A stretch of DNA of 64,000 bases. Source: Pseudonocardia autotrophica. GTDB taxonomy: Bacteria > Actinomycetota > Actinomycetes > Mycobacteriales > Pseudonocardiaceae. The position numbers and the translations under genes are program-made. Of the stretch, positions 47,175-54,495 are shown piece after piece. Within the stretch, counting starts at the first letter, position 1. Every line of letters begins with the position of its first letter. The notes beneath the pieces are model-generated. The model was not told the origin of the DNA, did no database searches, and was given only the letters and a program-made list of their open reading frames with translations. Where the stretch lies: the NCBI RefSeq assembly GCF_000717175.1, contig NZ_JNYD01000012.1:124001-188000 (forward strand), in the 5' to 3' direction.

Positions 47175-47185
47175 TGGTCCGGTGG

Positions 47186-47407
47186 TCAGCGCTTCCGGAC
47201 GCTCGCGACCAGCAGGACCAGGCCGAGCACCACGGCCCCGCCGGCGAGCAGCCAGCGTGCGTCGAAGGCCGACAGGTCCGGCGCGCGGCCGAGGAACCCC
47301 GACCCGGCGATCCCCAGGCTGACCAGCCCGACGATCAGGGCCAGCGGGTCCGGCATCCGGCGCACGGCCCGCTCCTCCTGCTGCCGGGCGTCCTGCGGCT
47401 CAGACAC
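47186..47407 (-). CDS. Small membrane protein downstream of the PspC/LiaF-like gene
   Basis: A 73-residue protein from GTG 47407. Two helices (LALIVGLVSLGIAGSGFL and WLLAGGAVVLGLVLLVASV) flank a short loop. Charged ends lie on the same side. It overlaps the PspC-domain gene by 8 nt and so belongs to that unit. No family recognised. Confidence 0.75.
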   Translation of the reverse strand: MSEPQDARQQEERAVRRMPDPLALIVGLVSLGIAGSGFLGRAPDLSAFDARWLLAGGAVVLGLVLLVASVRKR

Positions 47408-48668
47408 GGTGCACCTCCACGGAGGCCGCGCCCCCGGTCAGGTCGAGCACGAGCGGCCGGCCGGAGCGGACCCCGTCGGCGCCGAGGTCGTCGGTCACGG
47501 TGAGCGAGGCGTCCGGGCTGCTGTGGCTGGTGCCGTCGAAGCTGATCTCACCGAAGTCGACGTGGCCGGTGAGGCTCACGTCGGCGTTGCGAGGCACGGT
47601 GACCCGGATGTCCCCGGCACCCACGCTCACCGCGGTGCGGACCGGGGTGGCGGGCTCGCCCGGCGGCACGCTCAGGTCGAGGCGGCTGAGGTCCAGGTCG
47701 ACGGTCCCCGCGCCGCGCTCGTAGCTCGGCGCCACCGCGGCGGGGGTCGTGGGGGCGGCCCGCAGGTCGCCGACGCCGGAGCCGAAGTTCGCCAGCGGCA
47801 CCTTGACCGCGAGCGACGCCCAGGTCAGCACGGCCAGGAGCAGTGCGAACGGGATCAGGCCGCGGCCGCCGCGGGTGAACGCGCCGAACACCAGGCCCAC
47901 GCCGAGGATGGCCAGCGCGGTCGCGAACACGACCGGCAGTCCGGCCAGGCCGGACGTCAGCAGCACGACCGCGCCCGCGATGCCGCCGCCGACCAGCGCC
48001 AGGGCCAGCGTGACCGGGGTGACCCGGCTGCGCCGGCGCACCGGTGCGGGCTCGGGCGCGGTCGCCGAGGGCTCCGGCAGGTCCCACGCGAACGGTGCCG
48101 CGCCGAGCGGGTCCCACGCGGGCGGGGTGCCGCGGTCGAGCGGGTCCGGGCCGAGCGGGTCCTTCACCGGCGCTTCCGGCCCGTCGACCACGCCGTCCTC
48201 GGCGGACGTGCGGACCGTCGGCGCCTCCTGCGCCGCCTCGAGCCCACGCTGCCCGCGGCTGCGGTGCAACAGGAAGAGCAGGACGAGGACCGCGAGCACG
48301 GGCAGGACGACGCTGCCGTCGTTGCCCCAGAACAGGCCGCTGGTCAGGAGCAGGGCCAGGATCAGCCCGGCGATCACCAGCGGCGGCGCGGTGCGACCGG
48401 AGCTGCGCGCCGCGGTGTCCGTGGCGGCGCCGTCGAGCGGGTCGTCCTTGTCGGCGGCGGGCAGCAGGACCCAGCCCGCGAGGTAGAGGGCGATGCCGAT
48501 CCCGTAGAAGGCGGCGACGACGAAGCCGACGCGCAGGAGGACCGGGTCGATGTCGTAGCGGCGGGCGAGCGCGGCGGCCACGCCGGCGACCTTGCGGTCC
48601 CGTCGCGGCCGCGACGGGCGGGTCTCCCACATGTCCCGCAACGTCGTCCCGACGTCGGTGCTGTTCAT
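47400..48668 (-). CDS. PspC-domain protein with C-terminal LiaF-like (toastrack) domain
   Basis: A 422-residue protein. The N-terminus is a PspC domain (RDRKVAGVAAALARRYDIDPVLLRVGFVVAAFYGIGIALYLAGWVLLP). A second helix pair and an acidic/proline loop lead to four more helices (about residues 220-300). The C-terminal part (VDLDLSRLDLSVPPGE... VSVGAGDIRVTVPRNADVSLTGHVDFGEISFDG) is a beta-solenoid-like adhesin/LiaF-type sensor domain. It is divergent from a PspC histidine kinase. By analogy with LiaF it may restrain the kinase in unstressed cells. Confidence 0.88.
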   Translation of the reverse strand: MNSTDVGTTLRDMWETRPSRPRRDRKVAGVAAALARRYDIDPVLLRVGFVVAAFYGIGIALYLAGWVLLPAADKDDPLDGAATDTAARSSGRTAPPLVIAGLILALLLTSGLFWGNDGSVVLPVLAVLVLLFLLHRSRGQRGLEAAQEAPTVRTSAEDGVVDGPEAPVKDPLGPDPLDRGTPPAWDPLGAAPFAWDLPEPSATAPEPAPVRRRSRVTPVTLALALVGGGIAGAVVLLTSGLAGLPVVFATALAILGVGLVFGAFTRGGRGLIPFALLLAVLTWASLAVKVPLANFGSGVGDLRAAPTTPAAVAPSYERGAGTVDLDLSRLDLSVPPGEPATPVRTAVSVGAGDIRVTVPRNADVSLTGHVDFGEISFDGTSHSSPDASLTVTDDLGADGVRSGRPLVLDLTGGAASVEVHRV

Positions 48669-48776
48669 ACCGGTGACCCTCCCCGCCCGCGCGCACCCAC
48701 GGTATCGGGGAGGACCCCGAGAACCCCCGGGGACGACCCCGGTGTCCGGGGTTCCCCCACGTGTGACCATGGAGCG

Positions 48777-50060
48777 GTGACCAGCCCCGCCACCCGCGCC
48801 GCCCCGCTCGCGCGCCGCCGCTCCGGCCGGCTCCTCGCGGGCGTCGCCGGCGGGGTCGCCGACCACCTCGGCGTCAACGTGCTGTGGGTGCGGGTCGCCT
48901 TCGTCGTGCTCGCTGCGGCCAACGGCGCCGGCGTGATCGCCTATGGCCTGCTGTGGGTCTTCGTGCGGCAGGAGGCCGCGGACGTCACCCGGCAGGTCAC
49001 CGTCAAGGAGCGCCAGCAGGCGATGGGGCTCGCGGCGCTCGGGCTGGGCATCGGCCTGGCCGGGGCGGCGCTGCAGAACCAGGTGGTCGGCTGGATCGTC
49101 GGGCCGCTCGGGGTGGCGGCGCTCGGCGCGGCCGTCGTCTGGCGCGAGGCGGACGAGGCCCAACGGCGGCGCTGGACGAGCGGGGCCCGCAGCGGCTTCC
49201 TCGGCGGCCGCACGGCCCTGCTGCGGGTGGTGGCGGGCGGGATCTTCGTGGCCGCCGGCATCACCGTGTTCCTGCTCGGCAACCTCGACCTGGGGCAGCT
49301 GCAGTTCGGCGTGCTCGCCGTGCTGGCCACGCTGGTCGGCGTCGCGGTGCTCACCGTCCCGTGGTGGGTGCGGCTCGCGCGCGACTTCGGCGAGGAGCGG
49401 CGGCAGCGGATCGTCACGGCCGAGCGCGCGGAGATCGCCGCGCACCTGCACGACTCGGTGCTGCAGACCCTCGCCCTGATCCAGAAGCAGTCCCACGACC
49501 CGCGCGAGGTGCAGCGCCTGGCGCGCGGGCAGGAACGGGAGCTGCGGAACTGGCTGTACGGGCCCTCGGGCTACGGGCGCGGGGGCGAGCGGCCCGGGCC
49601 GCCGGGGGAGACCCTCGCGACGGCGCTGCAGGCCGCGGCGGCCGAGGTGGAGGACACCTACGCGATCACCGTCAACCCCGTGATCGTCGGCGACCACCCG
49701 CTCGACGACGCCGAGGGCGACCTGCGCGCCCTGGTCCTGGCCGCCCGCGAGGCGATGGTCAACGCGGCCAAGCACGCCGGGGTGGACGAGGTGAGCGTGT
49801 ACGCCGAGGTGGAGAGCGGGTCGGACGGCTCGGACGACCCGGAGGGCGGCGCGGAGGGGACCGAGGTGCACGTGTTCGTCCGCGACCGCGGGAAGGGCTT
49901 CGACCCCGACGCCGTGTCCGAGGACCGGCACGGCCTCGCCGACTCCGTGCACGGCAGGATGGGTCGCCACGGCGGCCGGGTCCGGCTGCGGAGCGCGCCG
50001 GGGGAGGGCACCGAGGTGCACCTGGAGATGACGATCGACGCCGAGCGGGAGGACGCATGA
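48777..50060 (+). CDS. PspC-domain sensor histidine kinase
   Basis: A 427-residue membrane kinase from GTG 48777. An N-terminal PspC domain (RSGRLLAGVAGGVADHLGVNVLWVRVAFVVLAAANGAGVIAYGLLWVFV) is followed by four further helices. The HisKA_3 box is EIAAHLHDSVLQTLALIQKQ with phospho-His. The ATPase N box is AAREAMVNAAKHAGVDEVSV and the G box is VRDRGKGFDPD. It belongs to the NarL-type kinase class, matching the response regulator that overlaps its 3' end (ATGA). Confidence 0.93.
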   Translation: MTSPATRAAPLARRRSGRLLAGVAGGVADHLGVNVLWVRVAFVVLAAANGAGVIAYGLLWVFVRQEAADVTRQVTVKERQQAMGLAALGLGIGLAGAALQNQVVGWIVGPLGVAALGAAVVWREADEAQRRRWTSGARSGFLGGRTALLRVVAGGIFVAAGITVFLLGNLDLGQLQFGVLAVLATLVGVAVLTVPWWVRLARDFGEERRQRIVTAERAEIAAHLHDSVLQTLALIQKQSHDPREVQRLARGQERELRNWLYGPSGYGRGGERPGPPGETLATALQAAAAEVEDTYAITVNPVIVGDHPLDDAEGDLRALVLAAREAMVNAAKHAGVDEVSVYAEVESGSDGSDDPEGGAEGTEVHVFVRDRGKGFDPDAVSEDRHGLADSVHGRMGRHGGRVRLRSAPGEGTEVHLEMTIDAEREDA

Positions 50061-50737
50061 GCGAGCCAGCGGTGACCGGGGCGATCAAGGTCTTCCTGGT
50101 CGACGACCACGGCCTCTTCCGCGCGGGCGTCCGCGCCGAGCTGGAGCGCGGGGCCGCGGGCGACCCGCCGATCGAGGTGGCGGGCGAGGCCGGGTCGGTC
50201 GACGAGGCCGTCGCCGGCATCGGGCACCTCAAGCCCGATGTCGTGCTCCTCGACGTCCACATGCCCGACGGCGGCGGCGCGGCCGTCCTCGCCCGGGTGC
50301 GGCCGGTGCAGCCCGAGGTGGTGTTCCTCGCGCTGAGCGTCTCCGACGCCGCCGAGGACGTCATCGCCGTGATCCGGGCCGGCGCGCGCGGCTACGTCAC
50401 CAAGACGATCTCCGCGCGGGAGCTGGGCGACGCGGTGCGGCGCGTGCGGGCCGGCGACGCCGTGTTCTCGCCGCGGCTCGCCGGCTTCGTGCTCGACGCC
50501 TTCTCCGACCGCCCCGGCGCCGCCCCCGCCGTCGACCCCGAGCTCGACCTGCTCACCCGGCGGGAGCGCGACGTGCTGCGGCTCCTCGCCCGCGGCTACG
50601 CCTACAAGGAGATCGCGGGCGAGCTGTTCATCTCGGTGAAGACGGTCGAGACGCACGTGTCGAGCGTGCTCCGGAAGACCCAGCTGTCGAACCGCTACGA
50701 GCTCTCCCGCTGGGCCTCGGACCGCCGGTTGGTGTGA
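50057..50737 (+). CDS. NarL/LuxR-family response regulator
   Basis: A 226-residue regulator. The receiver has the acidic pair in FLVDDHGLFRAGV, the phospho-Asp in PDVVLLDVHMPDGGG and the Lys in GYVTKTISARELG. The C-terminal helix-turn-helix is LLTRRERDVLRLLARGYAYKEIAGELFISVKTVETHVSSVLRKTQL. It is the partner of the PspC kinase. The module resembles LiaFSR-type envelope-stress systems. A terminator follows at 50844. Confidence 0.95.
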   Translation: MSEPAVTGAIKVFLVDDHGLFRAGVRAELERGAAGDPPIEVAGEAGSVDEAVAGIGHLKPDVVLLDVHMPDGGGAAVLARVRPVQPEVVFLALSVSDAAEDVIAVIRAGARGYVTKTISARELGDAVRRVRAGDAVFSPRLAGFVLDAFSDRPGAAPAVDPELDLLTRRERDVLRLLARGYAYKEIAGELFISVKTVETHVSSVLRKTQLSNRYELSRWASDRRLV

Positions 50738-50843
50738 CGGGCGCTCGGGGCCGTGCCGTGTCGCCGGCCGTCGTTCGGCCGGTGGGTGGCGGTGCACCGG
50801 GTGTCTCGGAGGAGTGCCCGAGCTGGCCGGGGCCGCGGGACGA

Positions 50844-50875
50844 CGAAGGCCCGCTCCGGAGGGAGCGGGCCTTCG
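50844..50875. terminator. Bidirectional terminator after the response regulator
   Basis: CGAAGGCCCGCTCC and GGAGCGGGCCTTCG form a perfect 14-bp stem with a GGAG loop, between convergent genes. Confidence 0.88.
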
Positions 50876-50887
50876 ATCAGCGAAAGG

Positions 50888-53236
50888 TCACTTGCCGCCG
50901 AGGAGACCGCCGACGGCCTCGGTCGTGCCCTCGAGCCCGCCCGTGACCGTCTTGGCCGCGCCGCCGACACCCTCGGAGGTCTCGCGCAGCAGCGAGCCGG
51001 AGCCGCCCTCGTCGCCGGAGCTCCCGGTGCCCGAACTCCGCGAGTCGGAGGAGGAGCCGGAGTCCGAGCCGCCCGACCCGGAGGAACGCGAGCCGGTGTC
51101 GGACCCGGAGCCGGAGTCGGACTCCGAGCCGGAGTCCGACGCGGTCCGCGAGCCGCCGGACCGCGAGCCGTCGGACCGAGCCTCGGAAACACTCGATCCG
51201 GCGCCCGAGCCGCCCTGCGAGCCCGACCCGTCCAGCAGTCCGCCGACGGTGTCCCGGACCGGGGCCGGAGCCGCGCCGGTCACCGTCTCGACGGCCCGCG
51301 TGACGGGGGCGAGCGCGGTGGTCTGTTCGACTGCCGAGCCGGCCTGGCCGGCCGCACCCCGAGTCCCGCCGCCGACGGCGCCGACCAGGTCCTTCACGGG
51401 ACCGGGCGCGGCCTCGGTCACGGTCTCGACGGCCTTCGCGACGGGTGCGAGCGTCGCGGTCTGCTCGACCGCCGAGCCGGCCTGGCCGGCCGCACCCTGC
51501 GCCGCCGCGGCGGCGGGCGCCTGCGAGGCCGGGGTGCCCTGGGTGGCCGCCGACGTGTCGAGCAGTCCGGTCACCGGAGCGGCCGCCTTGAGCAGCGGGT
51601 CGGTGACCGGGGCGGCCGCCTTGAGCAGCGGCGCGGTGAGCGGGGCCGCGGCGGACAGCACCGGGGTGGTGACCGGCTCGAGGACGTCGGCGAGCGGCGT
51701 CACGGCGGGCTTGAGGGCGTCCGCCACGGGGGCGACGACGTGCCCGGTCACCGGGGCCACGACGTCGTCGACGACCGGTGTGGTGAGCGGGCCGACCGCA
51801 CCGGCGAGCGGCGCGACGACGGGCGCCGCGGCCGACGAGACCGCCCCGCCGACGGCACCGACGGTCCCGGTCGCGACCTGCGCGACCGGCTGCACGACGG
51901 GCTTCACCATGCCGACGACCTGCTGCGCGGTCTGGTTCACCGGCTCGAGCACGGGCGCCGCGGTCCGGCCGACGTTCTCGACGACACCGGTGACGCCGCG
52001 CGTCACGGGGGCCAGCGGCGCGGCGGCGTGGTCCACGCCGCCCACGACACCACCGACCGCCTCGCTCACCGGCGCGACGACGCCGCCGCCGACGGCGGAG
52101 GTCACGGGCTTGACGACGCCGCGGCCGACCGAGTCGGTCACCGGGGTCAGCACCTCGCCGACGGGCTCCGTGACGCCGCCGCCGATCCCCCCGACCACAC
52201 CGCCGACCGTGCCGACCACGCCACCGACGATGCTGCCGTCGCCCGACCCGCCGGAGCCGCCGGGGACGGTGCCACCGCCGGTGGAGCCGCCGCCGGGCGT
52301 ACCGCCGCCGGTGGAGCCGCCGTCGCCGAAGATCGGGGACAGGATGTTCGGGGCCGTCGCGGTGCCGCCGGTGGCCGGCGCGGCACCGGCGCCGATGCCG
52401 CCCGCGGCGGGGACCGCGGCGACCGGCCCGACGAACGACGCCGCGCCCGTGCCGGCCGTGGCCGTTCCGGCGGTCGCGCCGCCGAGCGCCGCCGCGGTGA
52501 CCGGGTCGACCAGCGCCGACGGGAAGGCGACCGTCATCCAGGAGGTCGGCGCGGCCTGACCCGCCTCGAGACCGCCGACGCCACCGACCAGGGAGCCCTG
52601 GATCCCGTCCCGCAGCGACATGCCGGGGAAGCTGCCGTCCGCGGCGGCCTGCGCCTCGGAGCTGCGGTTGGAGGTCTCGGTGAGGATCGCCGCGGCGAGC
52701 ACCGAGCCGGTGGCCACGAGCGCGCCCGCGGCGACGGCGGCGCGCCGGGCGCCGGGGTGGCTGCGCCGGCCGAGCTGCGCGGGACGCGGCTGGATGGGCC
52801 GGTCGAGGGCGTGCGGCGCGCGGCCCTCGCGGCGCAGGAGCGCGCCGACGGAGATGATCTGGCCGGGTCGCGGGTCCTCGGGGTCCGGCAGCGCGTGGCT
52901 CCCCGTCACCGGGGCGTCCTCGAGGTCGTCGTCGAGGTCGTCGAGGTCTGCGAGGTCCTCGAGCTCGTCGGGTCCGGCGACCGGGGGCGCCGACGCGGCG
53001 TCGGCCGCGTCGACGAGGTCCTCCGGCGCGGGCCGCGGAGCGGGGATCCGGGGCAGCGGGCGGCGGTCGCCGTCGGACTCGGAGGGACCCTCCGCGGCGG
53101 GCGCGGCCGGGGCCGGTGCCTGCGGGGCGTCGGTGGCCGCGCGCTGGGCGGGGACACCGCGACGCAGCAGCTCCGCCACCGTGACGGGGTTCTCCGGCGG
53201 CAGCGGGTTGCCGACGCGGTGCTCGAACGTGGCCAC
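50888..53236 (-). CDS. Long repeat-rich single-span membrane protein, function unknown
   Basis: A 782-residue protein from GTG 53236 (GAGGAGGT upstream). Residues 1-160 are cytoplasmic, with two copies of a V-x-V-x-x-LLRR motif (VTVAELLRR at 18-26 and ISVGALLRR at 128-136) flanking an acidic stretch. One membrane helix lies at about 166-187. The outside part (about 600 residues) is built of Val/Pro/Ala/Gly units of 11-12 residues such as PVTDSVGRGVVK, PVTSAVGGGVVA and PVSEAVGGVVGG. A duplicated block of about 43 residues starts GAAGQAGSAVEQT. A Ser/Gly/Asp-rich region (SGSESDSGSGSDTGS) follows. I do not recognise a family beyond the N-terminal motif, which recurs in actinobacterial membrane proteins. 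Confidence 0.75.
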   Translation of the reverse strand: MATFEHRVGNPLPPENPVTVAELLRRGVPAQRAATDAPQAPAPAAPAAEGPSESDGDRRPLPRIPAPRPAPEDLVDAADAASAPPVAGPDELEDLADLDDLDDDLEDAPVTGSHALPDPEDPRPGQIISVGALLRREGRAPHALDRPIQPRPAQLGRRSHPGARRAAVAAGALVATGSVLAAAILTETSNRSSEAQAAADGSFPGMSLRDGIQGSLVGGVGGLEAGQAAPTSWMTVAFPSALVDPVTAAALGGATAGTATAGTGAASFVGPVAAVPAAGGIGAGAAPATGGTATAPNILSPIFGDGGSTGGGTPGGGSTGGGTVPGGSGGSGDGSIVGGVVGTVGGVVGGIGGGVTEPVGEVLTPVTDSVGRGVVKPVTSAVGGGVVAPVSEAVGGVVGGVDHAAAPLAPVTRGVTGVVENVGRTAAPVLEPVNQTAQQVVGMVKPVVQPVAQVATGTVGAVGGAVSSAAAPVVAPLAGAVGPLTTPVVDDVVAPVTGHVVAPVADALKPAVTPLADVLEPVTTPVLSAAAPLTAPLLKAAAPVTDPLLKAAAPVTGLLDTSAATQGTPASQAPAAAAAQGAAGQAGSAVEQTATLAPVAKAVETVTEAAPGPVKDLVGAVGGGTRGAAGQAGSAVEQTTALAPVTRAVETVTGAAPAPVRDTVGGLLDGSGSQGGSGAGSSVSEARSDGSRSGGSRTASDSGSESDSGSGSDTGSRSSGSGGSDSGSSSDSRSSGTGSSGDEGGSGSLLRETSEGVGGAAKTVTGGLEGTTEAVGGLLGGK

Positions 53237-53550
53237 GACCGGCCGACCTCCTCAGGGAGCGCGGGGAGCGACCCGGTCAGGTCTACCGGAGTCACGCGCT
53301 GTTCACCAAGTGTCATTCGCCCGCTCATCGCGGGTAGGTCGTTCGGGTGAACTCCGCTCATCGAAGGAGGTCGACCGCTGACCGTGCGGTGACCGGCACA
53401 AAATCGTCTCGCGATCCTGGTTCGCGCAGGTCGGACGGGGTCTGGCGGCCCGTCGTCAGGCCTTCACGGGGCGTGACGAGAAGGCCGATCGTCATGACGT
53501 AGCGTCACGTCACGACTCGGACACATTCCGTGCCCGGTCCCCGCCCCCGG
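53237..53550. other. 314-nt intergenic region between two minus-strand membrane genes
   Basis: No gene seen. The right part has TGACG-TAG-CGTCA (about 53493-53505) and a following CACGTCACGA, a short dyad of possible regulatory use. The promoter of the 782-residue protein is expected here but I cannot place its boxes. Confidence 0.5.
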
Positions 53551-53859
53551 TCAGCGGGAGGTCGGGTACTTCGCGCGCTCCTGCTGCAGGCCGCGGTAGC
53601 CCACGACGCCGCCGCCGGCCGCGAGCAGCATGCCGATGACGTCGGCCGTGAGGCTCGGGCCGCTCGTGATGAGCAGGCCGAGCAGCGCGACGCCGGTGGC
53701 ACCGGCCGCGACCGGGATGCGGGTGCGGGTGTAGGCGGCGATCTCGGCGCCGGCCGCACCCTTCTTCTTGGCGGCGTTGTTCAGCATCGCCACGTAGCCG
53801 ACGTGGCCGAGGGCGGCCAACAGCCCGATCAGAGCGATCAGCGAGAAGACGATCCCCAT
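53551..53859 (-). CDS. Small membrane protein
   Basis: A 102-residue protein with three predicted helices: MGIVFSLIALIGLLAALGHVGYVAML, a middle VAAGATGVALLGLLITSG and VIGMLLAAGGGVVGYRGL. A basic linker (NNAAKKKGAAGAEIAAYTRTR) separates the first two. ATG 53859 is chosen; GTG 53868 is 3 codons upstream. No family recognised. It is the gene nearest to chorismate mutase on the same strand, 101 nt downstream. Confidence 0.75.
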   Translation of the reverse strand: MGIVFSLIALIGLLAALGHVGYVAMLNNAAKKKGAAGAEIAAYTRTRIPVAAGATGVALLGLLITSGPSLTADVIGMLLAAGGGVVGYRGLQQERAKYPTSR

Positions 53860-53960
53860 GGACACCACAGTGCCACGGCGGGGCCGCTCCGTGCGGGGGA
53901 TTCGCCGGGCGGCGACGCGCTCCTCAGCGGGGCCTCAGCCGCCGCGACCGGCGGCCCGCC

Positions 53961-54260
53961 TCAGCGCGCGCCGAGCCGCCCGCGCCCGAGGCGCAGCAGG
54001 AGCATGGCGAGCTCGCGGCCCTCGGCGCCGAGCTCGCGGAAGCGGGAGAGGACCGTGATCTCCCGGCTGTAGACGATGCGCGGCCCGCCGGCCGCCATCC
54101 GCGCCGACCCGATCCGCTGCGAGACCTCGGTGCGTCGCTTGACCAGACGCAGGATCTCGGCGTCGAGGTGGTCGATCTCCTTGCGGAGCTCGGCGATCTC
54201 GGCGTCGGTCGGGGCCGGGGCGGGGACCTCGGCGGCGGTGTGGTCGTCGGTCACGGACAT
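53961..54260 (-). CDS. Chorismate mutase (AroQ type, Rv0948c-like)
   Basis: A 99-residue all-helical enzyme. Helix 1 is IAELRKEIDHLDAEILRLVKRRTEVSQRIGSARMAAGG, with the catalytic Arg and Lys positions. Helices 2 and 3 contain YSREITVLSRFRELGAEGRELAMLLLRLGRGRLG. It converts chorismate to prephenate for Phe and Tyr. In actinobacteria this short form is activated by complexing with DAHP synthase; its C-terminal residues are the contact. Gene order next to pcrA matches M. tuberculosis Rv0948c-Rv0949. ATG 54260. Confidence 0.9.
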   Translation of the reverse strand: MSVTDDHTAAEVPAPAPTDAEIAELRKEIDHLDAEILRLVKRRTEVSQRIGSARMAAGGPRIVYSREITVLSRFRELGAEGRELAMLLLRLGRGRLGAR

Positions 54261-54307
54261 CGGTCTACTCCTCACGAGGGGCGTCCACCGACCCCGGACA
54301 GTAAGAA

Positions 54308-54332
54308 GCCCCGGGTCCGTGGACTCCGGGGC
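54308..54332 (-). promoter_or_regulatory. Hairpin in the chorismate mutase leader
   Basis: GCCCCGG pairs with CCGGGGC, extended by GTCC/GGAC with a one-base bulge, about 48 nt upstream of the chorismate mutase ATG. It could be an attenuator or a plain structure. No leader peptide is seen. Confidence 0.3.
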
Positions 54333-54495
54333 GTCGGTTCTGCTGCGTCAGCGGGCGACGGGTGCCGGAATCCGGTACCCGTAGAAAAATCGTCCCGTCG
54401 ACGAGGTGCGGTGCACGCGGACAGTCTGCCACACGGCGCGCGGCCGTGCGCCGATTCCGGTTCCGTCGGGGGACGGCGGTACCGTGTTCGACACG

